Below are positions 14,823 to 21,482 of a stretch of 44,199 nucleotides of DNA, piece by piece (positions within the stretch are counted from its first letter, which is position 1; the number at the start of each line of letters is the position of its first letter). Location of the stretch: assembly GCA_947627715.1 (NCBI GenBank), contig CANQXK010000022.1, positions 1 to 44,199 on the forward strand, in the 5' to 3' direction. The notes beneath the pieces were generated by a model. That model searched no databases and was not told the origin of the DNA. It saw only the letters and a list, made by a program, of their open reading frames with translations. A program made the position numbers and the translations under genes. The DNA is from an uncultured Oscillospiraceae bacterium. GTDB lineage: Bacteria > Bacillota > Clostridia > Oscillospirales > Oscillospiraceae.

Positions 14823-17720
14823 TTAAAGCTCCACCTGCACGGTGTGCGTCCGCCCGTCGCAGGGCCTTTTGAAGGTCAGCGGGGAGGGGACGCCGTCCAG
14901 GAGGCAGACGGAACTTTCCGAGACCCGGAAGCGTCCGCCGTGGGAGACCGCCTCCACCTGAAGCCGGCACTCCGGGAGGCGGACCGTGTAGGCCAGCCGT
15001 TTCCTGCCGGGGAGCATCACCGGGGAGACGGCGATCGTGTCCCGGCTGACGTCCAGCCCCAGGAACTCGTAGACGGCGAGGTTCAGCCAGGAGGCCGTGC
15101 CGGAGAGCATGGGGCCGATGTTCTCGCGTGTCTCGGAGTTGTTGTACTGGGTGCAGAAGCGCGGATTGCCCTTCAGCACGAAGGGGTCCTTCAGCGTGCC
15201 GTAGGGCACTGTGCGGTCGATCATAAAGAAGGCCAAGTCCGCAAGGCGTTTTGCCAGCGCCTCGCTCTTCACAAGCTTGGCCGCCTTGAGGGAGGCCACG
15301 GTGGCCATCATGGCCGCGTGCTTGAACACGCCGCCGTTCTCCCGGTCGCCGGGGAAGTAGAGGGCGGTGCCGGTGGCGACGCCCAGGAGGTCGTAGTTCA
15401 CCAGGGTGCAGAGCTTCAGCCCGGCCTCGGTTTTAAGGGTCCTCTCCACCGTGTCCAGCATGGAGGCGATCTGTTCCTCCGCCGCCACGCCGGCGAGGAT
15501 GGGCCAGCTGTAGGAGTTGAGGTAATAGCTTCCGTCAACGGCGGGGTCCAGGCTCAGGCCGTCGCCCCTGGCGCCCAGGTATTTGTAGGGCCTGCCGTCG
15601 TTGATGAGGCACCGGGCGAAGTAGCCGTCCTTCCAGGCGTTTTGCTGGATGCTGGCGGCGACCTTCCCGGAGAGGCGCTTACACTCCTCCGCGTCCGCGT
15701 CCCGGCCGATCATCCGCCCCAGCTCGGCGGCGGCGTCGGCGGCAATGACGTAGAGGCAGGCGTTCATGACGCTCTCGGAGAGGGTATTTTCAAGGGGCGC
15801 GCCCCACTCCTGGCCCTTTTCCTTCAGCTGCTTTCTGTAGAGGGCCTCCTTCTCCGGCCCCTGCATCACCACGTGGTCCAGGCGCAGGGTGTCGTTCCAG
15901 TCGGCCTTGTCCAGGAGGGGCAGCCCGTGGACGCCCACGGAGATCTTGCCGGAGTAGGTGAGGATGGCCATGATGGTGTCCCAAAGGGGGCGCTCCCTGT
16001 CCGTCCCGGCCATGGGGTAGGGCTGGGTCAAAAACTGCGTGTCGCCCGTGAGCTTCACGTAGCGGTACACCGCCTGAAGGAGCCAAAGCTGGTCGTCGGA
16101 GCAGTCGCCGGGGTTCTTGCCCCGGACGGTGAAATCGTGGTAGGCGTAGCCCATCTCAAAGACGTTGCGCACCCAGTTTTCGATGAGCTTTCGCACCAGG
16201 GGCGCGCGGCCCATGGCGGCGAGATAGTACATGGAGGCGAAGATGTCCTGGATCTCCCGGAAGCCCGTCTCCCGGAAGGACTTCTGCGTCCAGGCGAAGG
16301 CGCGGGACACATAGGTCTGATACAGCACCTGGAAGGGCAGGTTGCGGCCTATGTAGGTGTCCATGAGCGCGTCCCCGGTGTCCGTCTGGAGGTAGGCCGG
16401 GTAGCGGTCCCAGAAGTCCACCACCTTTTGAAGCGTCCCGGCCAGAGCGGCGGGGTCGGCGTATTTGGTGAGAAGCCTGTCAAGCTGGCTGTCAAACGCC
16501 GCCGACACGTCCCCCTCCCCCTCCGTCATTCCCACAAGCTCGTCGATGACGGCGGTCTCCCCGTCCTTGACGGCGAAGCTCCTGCCCATGGCGAAGAACG
16601 GGGCCATCTTCCTCTGGTAGCGGCTGGGCAGACGCCCAGAGGACTCAGGGCGGGCCAGGGTCCCGGAGCCGATGAAATCGGAGATATTCCCGCAGAAGTC
16701 GTCAAAGCCCCGGCCGTCCTTCAAAAGCGCGGCGAACCGCTTCTCCCCGGCGCACTCTTTCGGCTTGTGGTGGAGCGTCATGGCGGCGGGCGCGCCGTTT
16801 TTGTAGTAGATCTCGCTCTCGGCCACGATGTTGGTGTAGACCACGTCGTTGGCGATGCCCTCGGCCATGCCGATGCCGAACATCCCGGTCATGACGATCT
16901 TCAGGTCCCTGTCGCGCCCGGAGCGGTTGACGATCTCCACCCGCTGGGCCTCCACCGCCGTGGGCATCCCCTCCTCCTGGGGCAGGAGGAAGATGGTGCG
17001 CCTGACCGTCAGGCCGCAGTTCGTCTCATACGTGATCACCGAGCGGTTTTGGGAGTGGACGCAGGTGGCAGAGAAAACGTTTTCGTTCACATCACAAGAA
17101 TAGAAGATCTGGCGTCCGTCCTCAAAAAGATAAAACTGCCTGTTGGCGGGCTCGCCGTTCTCCTCCGGGGCGAGCACGTAACGGGTGGAGAGCACCTGCT
17201 TGGGTCCGGCGGCGCGGAAGGAGCCGCGTCCCAGCCCGTCCAGGGCGCTCTTGGGGGTGGTGTACAGGGGTTCGGGGTAGTCGGAGCGGTCCCCCAAAAG
17301 GAGGTTCACCGGGTAGTGGGGGCCGACGGGGCAGGTCTTCAGATCCAGGACCAGCTCGCCCCTCTCGTTGAGCTTTCCGGGGCTGGCCAGGACCTTGCGG
17401 GCGATGGAGAGGATGGACCGCTCCACCTCCTGCGGGAGCCGACGCTCCCCCTCCTGCGTCCTGTGGACGGCCCTGTCCCCCTCCAGCGAGATGAGCTGGC
17501 ACCCCGCAAAGCCGCTCAGGTATTTTGCGGCGGCGGGGTCGTTGAGGATGCGGACGCACACGGGCGCGGTGTAGGGAAGCCCGGAGACGCCGAAGGCGCT
17601 GCGCCTTCCGGCGTCAAAAAACTCGGCGTCCAGCGCCCCGGTAAGGCCGGGGAACGCCTCCCGGATAAGCCCCTCCGCCGTCACGGTCTGTGTGCGGGCC
17701 TGTTCTGCGGTAAAAACCAT
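14823..17720 (-). CDS. cdp: Cellodextrin phosphorylase (GH94)
   Basis: 965 residues, close to the roughly 980 of characterised cellodextrin phosphorylases, and clearly longer than cellobiose phosphorylases. Many segments resemble the Clostridium thermocellum enzyme as I know it, such as LFEDGRQIFYS, the RFREIQDIFASMYY region, LPLLDKADWND and FYFGDRENGxVFKHA-type motifs. The catalytic aspartate lies in the ADWND motif at 606-610. It cleaves cellotriose and longer chains with phosphate to glucose-1-phosphate. No signal peptide is present. ATG 17720 has GGAGG eight bases upstream and is preferred to ATG 17747, which would overlap the lacI stop. It lies 23 bases after the regulator gene. A 12-bp operator-like palindrome lies within it. 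Confidence 0.93.
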   Translation of the reverse strand: MVFTAEQARTQTVTAEGLIREAFPGLTGALDAEFFDAGRRSAFGVSGLPYTAPVCVRILNDPAAAKYLSGFAGCQLISLEGDRAVHRTQEGERRLPQEVERSILSIARKVLASPGKLNERGELVLDLKTCPVGPHYPVNLLLGDRSDYPEPLYTTPKSALDGLGRGSFRAAGPKQVLSTRYVLAPEENGEPANRQFYLFEDGRQIFYSCDVNENVFSATCVHSQNRSVITYETNCGLTVRRTIFLLPQEEGMPTAVEAQRVEIVNRSGRDRDLKIVMTGMFGIGMAEGIANDVVYTNIVAESEIYYKNGAPAAMTLHHKPKECAGEKRFAALLKDGRGFDDFCGNISDFIGSGTLARPESSGRLPSRYQRKMAPFFAMGRSFAVKDGETAVIDELVGMTEGEGDVSAAFDSQLDRLLTKYADPAALAGTLQKVVDFWDRYPAYLQTDTGDALMDTYIGRNLPFQVLYQTYVSRAFAWTQKSFRETGFREIQDIFASMYYLAAMGRAPLVRKLIENWVRNVFEMGYAYHDFTVRGKNPGDCSDDQLWLLQAVYRYVKLTGDTQFLTQPYPMAGTDRERPLWDTIMAILTYSGKISVGVHGLPLLDKADWNDTLRLDHVVMQGPEKEALYRKQLKEKGQEWGAPLENTLSESVMNACLYVIAADAAAELGRMIGRDADAEECKRLSGKVAASIQQNAWKDGYFARCLINDGRPYKYLGARGDGLSLDPAVDGSYYLNSYSWPILAGVAAEEQIASMLDTVERTLKTEAGLKLCTLVNYDLLGVATGTALYFPGDRENGGVFKHAAMMATVASLKAAKLVKSEALAKRLADLAFFMIDRTVPYGTLKDPFVLKGNPRFCTQYNNSETRENIGPMLSGTASWLNLAVYEFLGLDVSRDTIAVSPVMLPGRKRLAYTVRLPECRLQVEAVSHGGRFRVSESSVCLLDGVPSPLTFKRPCDGRTHTVQVEL
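17073..17084 (-). promoter_or_regulatory. Intragenic palindrome identical to the transporter operator
   Basis: GAAAACGTTTTC occurs here inside the cellodextrin phosphorylase gene, exactly as at 14746-14757. It encodes part of a NENVFSAT peptide, a stretch where related enzymes also vary. It may be an auxiliary operator about 640 bases into the gene, or chance. Confidence 0.45.
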
Positions 17721-17743
17721 ACGGATGTCCTCCAAAGGAATGA

Positions 17744-18760
17744 TCATTTTTGTTCAGCGCCCGTCAGGCGTTTCACCGTGCCTCCCGGCTGAACGGAGCC
17801 TGAGATGGTGATGACTCCGGGCACGTAGCATTTGGGGTCCTCAATGGCGCTGATGAGCTGTTCGGTAGCCGTCGCGCCGATGCCCCAGCCATTCTGCCTG
17901 TAGGTGGCAAGGCTGGGCCGCAGGACGCCGGCCATGCGGATCCCGTCGAAGCCGAAGCAGCTGACGTCGCCGGGGATGGAAAGGCCCTGGGCCTCCAGCT
18001 CCGCCTGCCCGCCAAGGTAGGCGATGTCGTCCGGGTACATGATGCAGGTGGGCCTGACCCGGCACTGAAGGAGCTTTCTCGTGGCGAGGGCCGAATCGGC
18101 AGGCTCCTGATAGCGGGCGGGGACCACATACTCAGACGGCACCGCGATCCCCAGATCGCGGCAGGCCCGGTAAAAGCCCGCCAGCCGCTGGCTGGTCACG
18201 TCGCCGTTCTCGCCGTGGATAAAGGCGATGCGGGTGTGCCCCATGCCGTAGAGGTAACGGACGATCTCCTCAACGCTGGCCACATTCTCCCCCGTGACGG
18301 TGGTGCGGCCCGGAAACACGTCGTCAATGGCCACCACCGGCAGCTCGCTCTCCGCGAGGCGGCGGACGGCCGCCCTGGCGTCCTCCCCGTAGCCGGGCTG
18401 GACAATGAGGATGCCGTCGCACTGACGGCGCTTGGCGTGCTCGTAATACCCCTGCTCGCGGCTGGGGTTGTTGAGGAAGGTGATGTCGTAGCCCCGCTTT
18501 TCGGCGGTGTCCCTCACTGCCTCCAGAATGACGGAGAAATATTCGTGGGCCAGCACGTTCTTGAAGAGGATGCCGATGTTCATGCTCCTGTTGGTCTTCA
18601 GCGTCCGCGCCGCGGCGTTGGGGAAGTAGCCCAGCTCCTGGGCGGTTTGGCGCACCATCTCCGCCTTCTCAGGGCTGACGCCGGGCCGGCCGTTCAGAGC
18701 CTTGGAAACGGCGGCCACAGAGAGGCCGCACTTCTCCGAAATTGTCCTGATGGTCACCAT
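17744..18760 (-). CDS. LacI-family transcriptional regulator of the sugar regulon
   Basis: 338 residues. The N-terminal helix-turn-helix (TIRTISEKCGLSVAAVSKALN, about 3-23) and the hinge helix with ARTLK, whose leucine inserts into a central CpG in this family, are clear. The rest is a periplasmic-binding-like sugar sensor domain. It is encoded first in the minus-strand operon, divergent from the GH95 operon, and its own promoter carries an AAACCGTTT palindrome near the start point. It probably represses both operons until a sugar from the imported oligosaccharide binds; which sugar is unknown. The ribosome binding site is weak (GGGGAAGG some ten bases upstream), in keeping with low expression. 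Confidence 0.92.
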   Translation of the reverse strand: MVTIRTISEKCGLSVAAVSKALNGRPGVSPEKAEMVRQTAQELGYFPNAAARTLKTNRSMNIGILFKNVLAHEYFSVILEAVRDTAEKRGYDITFLNNPSREQGYYEHAKRRQCDGILIVQPGYGEDARAAVRRLAESELPVVAIDDVFPGRTTVTGENVASVEEIVRYLYGMGHTRIAFIHGENGDVTSQRLAGFYRACRDLGIAVPSEYVVPARYQEPADSALATRKLLQCRVRPTCIMYPDDIAYLGGQAELEAQGLSIPGDVSCFGFDGIRMAGVLRPSLATYRQNGWGIGATATEQLISAIEDPKCYVPGVITISGSVQPGGTVKRLTGAEQK

Positions 18761-18796
18761 ACTTTATGCAACCTTCCCCGCTGTAAGACTTAGGTT

Positions 18797-18805
18797 AAAC
18801 GGTTT
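18797..18805 (-). promoter_or_regulatory. Operator-like palindrome at the lacI promoter
   Basis: AAACCGTTT on the minus strand (AAACGGTTT on the plus), within GAAACCGTTTAA, resembles the sites at 14745 and 18982. It begins a few bases past the expected transcription start of the regulator gene, suited to autorepression. Confidence 0.55.
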
Positions 18806-18815
18806 CTCTGTGCAA

Positions 18816-18844
18816 ATTATACAGCGTCCCGCCAAAAACGTCAA
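18816..18844 (-). promoter_or_regulatory. Promoter of lacI and the minus-strand sugar operon
   Basis: On the minus strand TTGACG (18839-18844), a 17-base spacer and TATAAT (18816-18821) form a near-consensus sigma-A promoter. The expected start point is about 18809, roughly 50 bases ahead of the lacI ATG. Confidence 0.8.
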
Positions 18845-18935
18845 CAAATATTTCAAAAGTTTTAAAAATTTTGTCAGTTTTACCAACCGTGAAAACCCGA
18901 TTTGTGCAAAAAATGAAAAACGGGGCAAAAAAAGA

Positions 18936-18965
18936 TTGCGTTTTTCGCCGTTTTGTGCCTATAAT
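18936..18965 (+). promoter_or_regulatory. Promoter of the GH95-phosphorylase-xylulokinase operon
   Basis: TTGCGT (18936-18941), an 18-base spacer and TATAAT (18960-18965). An imperfect inverted repeat (AAAACGG...CCGTTTT, about 18917-18953) surrounds the -35 box and may bind a second regulator. The expected start is about 18972. Confidence 0.65.
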
Positions 18966-18981
18966 GGAAGTTGTGGAAATA

Positions 18982-18989
18982 AAACGTTT
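18982..18989 (+). promoter_or_regulatory. Operator-like palindrome at the GH95 operon promoter
   Basis: AAACGTTT, within TAAAACGTTTAA, lies about ten bases past the predicted start point. It shares its core with the sites at 14746, 17073 and 18797. The 275-base gap 18761-19035 thus holds two divergent promoters, each with one palindrome, and otherwise AT-rich DNA. Confidence 0.6.
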
Positions 18990-19035
18990 AAGCGGCGAGG
19001 GGCGCGGACTTCCGCCGCTTCAAAAGGAGCCGGCA

Positions 19036-21258
19036 ATGAAAAACGCATCTGAGTCCCCCCATCTTCTTTGGTATCGCGCCCCCGCCCCGGACTGGAACAG
19101 CGCCCTGCCTCTGGGCAGCGGGACGCTGGGCATGATGGTGTTCGGCGGGACGGCACGGGAGGAGCTTCAGCTCAACGAGGAGAGCCTTTGGAGCGGCTTT
19201 CCCGGCGACTGGGACGCGCCGGAGTGCCGGGAGGCCCTGCCTGAGATGCGGCGGCTCCTTTTTGACCGGGAGCTGAGGCGCGCGGAGGCGCTGTGCAAGG
19301 AGCGCCTGGTCTGCCGCGGCCGGGGCAGCGACGACCCCTATTACGGCAGCTTTCAGACGGCGGGTTCCCTCATTCTGGAGGCCCCGGCGGAGGACGTCTC
19401 CGGCTATGTGCGCCTTCTCGATCTGAGGGCGGCCCGCGCCGAGACGCGCTTCGGCCCGATTTGCCGCGTCCACACCGTCTCCCACCGCTATCAGGTCACC
19501 GCCAGCCGCGTCACCGGGCAGAGCTGTCTGCGCCTCACCTTTGAGCGGGAGGACTGCTCCGTGGCGTATCGGGGCGCGGAGATCGTCGTCACCGGGCGAA
19601 ATCCCGGCCCCGGCGCCGTGGGCTTTTGCACCGTGGTGCGCGTGGAGACGGACGGCGCTGTCTCCCCTTCCGGCGACTCCCTTGCGGTCAGCGGGGCGCG
19701 GACGGTCACCATATATACCTGCACCGCCACCACTTACCGGGCGGACGAGGACCCGGAGCGCGTCTGCCGCCGGCGCATCGATAAGGCGGCCGGGGCCGGC
19801 TTTGACGCGGTTTTGGAGGACGAGGCCGCCTTTGCCGGGGAGGCCATGGGCCGCTGCACCCTGACGCTGGAGGACGACCCGCTCCTTGCGTCCCTCACCA
19901 CGGACCGGCGCCTTGCGCGGGTACAGGAGGGCGGGACGGACATAGGGCTTGTGCGCCTTTGGTTCGAGTTTGGAAAATACCTCTTCCTCTGCTCCGCGCC
20001 TGGGCGGCTGCCTGCCAACCTCCAGGGGGTTTGGTCCAAGGATATGTGGACGCCCTGGACGGGGGACTACCACCTGAACATCAACCTTCAGATGAACTAC
20101 TGGCCCATGGAGGCGCTGGGGTTTGCCGGCCTGGGGGAGAATCTGTGGGCGTATCTGCGCTTTCTCCGGGAGCACGGGACCCGCACCGCCCGCGTCATGT
20201 ACGGCTGCCGGGGCTGGGTGGCCCACACCCTCAGCAACCCCTGGGGCTTCACCGCGCCGGGGCAGGACCCGGACTGGGGGGCGTTTCTGTGCGGCGGGGC
20301 CTGGTGCTGCCGCCACATCTGGGAGCACTGGCTCTACACCGGGGACCTGGCCTTTCTGCGGGAAAACTGGCCCGTCCTCCGGGACGCCGCCCTGTTTTTC
20401 ACAGACTTCCTGGCGGAGGACCCGAAAACCGGGTATCTGGTCACCGCGCCCTCCAATTCCCCGGAGAACAGCTACATAGACCCGGAGGACGGCGGGAAGA
20501 TCGCCGTGACGCCGGGGCCGGCCATGGACTCCCAGATCGTCCGGGAGCTTTTTTCCCACACGCTGGAGGCCGCAAAGGTCCTGGGCGCGGAGGACGGTCT
20601 GACGGACAAAATAGCGAGGCTTCTCCCCCGCCTGCCGCCTGTGAAGATCAGCCGGTACGGCACCGTCCAGGAGTGGCTGGAGGACTACGAGGAGTGGGAG
20701 CCGGGCCACCGGCATATAAGCCAGCTCTACGGCCTCTATCCCGGCTCGGAGATCGACCCGGACGCCACGCCGGAGCTTGCGCGGGCGGCGGAAGAGACCC
20801 TCCGGCGGCGCCTCTCCCACGGGGGCGGCCACACGGGGTGGAGCCGCGCCTGGATCGTCAGCTTCTACGCCCGCCTTCGGGACGGGGCGGAGGCGGAGCG
20901 CCACCTCTACGCGCTTTTGCGAAAAAGCACTCTCCCCAACCTCTTCGACACCCACCCGCCCTTCCAGATCGACGGCAACTTCGGCGGCACGGCGGGGATC
21001 CTGGAGTGCCTCGTTCAGAGCCACGCCGGCGCTCTCCGCCTTCTCCCCGCCCTGCCGCCGGATTGGCAAAGCGGCAGACTCGACGGCGTGCGCGTCCGAG
21101 GGGGGCTTACAGTCTCGTTCGGGTGGAAAAAAGGCAAAGTCACGGAACTTTCTATAGTTTCTCCTGATGACAGGGACGCGGTTTTGGTGTATAATGGCGG
21201 TAAACGCACCGTACACCTGCGCGCCGGGGAAAACTCGGTGGAGGGCAGCCATGTATAA
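19036..21258 (+). CDS. GH95 alpha-L-fucosidase
   Basis: 740 residues. Visible GH95 signatures are LWYRAPAPDWNSALPLGSG at the start, LNEESLWSG, the active-site region HLNINLQMNYWP, the SPEN segment and DGNFGGTAGI near the C-terminus. The (alpha/alpha)6 barrel follows an N-terminal beta domain, and no signal peptide is seen. GH95 enzymes remove alpha-1,2-linked L-fucose; a few act on L-galactose. Both sugars cap the galactose side chains of xyloglucans. ATG 19036 is fixed by AAAAGGAG six bases upstream; a longer open frame from 18871 would run through the promoter and operator. The stop overlaps the start of a decayed esterase gene. Confidence 0.92.
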   Translation: MKNASESPHLLWYRAPAPDWNSALPLGSGTLGMMVFGGTAREELQLNEESLWSGFPGDWDAPECREALPEMRRLLFDRELRRAEALCKERLVCRGRGSDDPYYGSFQTAGSLILEAPAEDVSGYVRLLDLRAARAETRFGPICRVHTVSHRYQVTASRVTGQSCLRLTFEREDCSVAYRGAEIVVTGRNPGPGAVGFCTVVRVETDGAVSPSGDSLAVSGARTVTIYTCTATTYRADEDPERVCRRRIDKAAGAGFDAVLEDEAAFAGEAMGRCTLTLEDDPLLASLTTDRRLARVQEGGTDIGLVRLWFEFGKYLFLCSAPGRLPANLQGVWSKDMWTPWTGDYHLNINLQMNYWPMEALGFAGLGENLWAYLRFLREHGTRTARVMYGCRGWVAHTLSNPWGFTAPGQDPDWGAFLCGGAWCCRHIWEHWLYTGDLAFLRENWPVLRDAALFFTDFLAEDPKTGYLVTAPSNSPENSYIDPEDGGKIAVTPGPAMDSQIVRELFSHTLEAAKVLGAEDGLTDKIARLLPRLPPVKISRYGTVQEWLEDYEEWEPGHRHISQLYGLYPGSEIDPDATPELARAAEETLRRRLSHGGGHTGWSRAWIVSFYARLRDGAEAERHLYALLRKSTLPNLFDTHPPFQIDGNFGGTAGILECLVQSHAGALRLLPALPPDWQSGRLDGVRVRGGLTVSFGWKKGKVTELSIVSPDDRDAVLVYNGGKRTVHLRAGENSVEGSHV

Positions 21259-21461
21259 AACGTTACCCATTGATCCTGGCCGTCCCCGGTTCGGCGCGGC
21301 GCGGGCAGGAGCTGTACAACGATATCCCCAACTACGCCGCTCTTGCCCGCAGGGGGTTTGTTGTGGCGGTAATCGCCGCGCTGCTATCGGCCCACGGCGG
21401 CCCCGCGTTTTTCAGCGGACCGATCCTCGATATCCTTTCAGACTTCTGCCAAAGAGCGTAA
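21251..21461 (+). pseudogene. Decayed alpha/beta-hydrolase (esterase) gene remnant
   Basis: An ATG at 21251 overlaps the GH95 stop, as in coupled operons. Reading MYK from it and then removing one A of the run 21257-21260 gives MYKRYPLILAVPG and later NDIPNYAALARRGFVVAVI. That resembles the first strands of alpha/beta-hydrolase esterases, which typically read YPLIL-x-x-PG and later LARRGYVVA-x-x-YR. After this point the frame goes into unrelated sequence and stops at 21461, so most of the gene, including the catalytic serine, is gone. Both the frameshift and the truncation are inferred from one sequence. It suggests the operon once carried a deacetylating esterase. The gap 21259-21482 holds nothing else apart from the next ribosome binding site. 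Confidence 0.5.
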
Positions 21462-21482
21462 CATGACAAAAGAGGTGTACAC

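Noticed and set aside
14784-17792. A 1002-codon open frame on the plus strand opposite cellodextrin phosphorylase
   Set aside because: It is a shadow of the GC-rich codon pattern of the real gene: low-complexity Gly/Val/His/Ala composition, no domain and no ribosome binding site. The same holds for the long antisense frames at 7560-10163, 10644-13052, 13218-14735, 18988-21270, 21636-23792 and 28338-30623.
18917-18953. Inverted repeat around the -35 box of the GH95 promoter as a terminator
   Set aside because: It has A- and T-rich arms and lies upstream of the start point with no gene before it on that strand, so a terminator makes no sense. It may be a regulator site but is too imperfect to name.
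18871-19035. Longer GH95 start at 18871
   Set aside because: It would place the promoter, operator and ribosome binding site inside the coding region. The AAAAGGAG site before ATG 19036 and the family's normal N-terminus support the shorter form.
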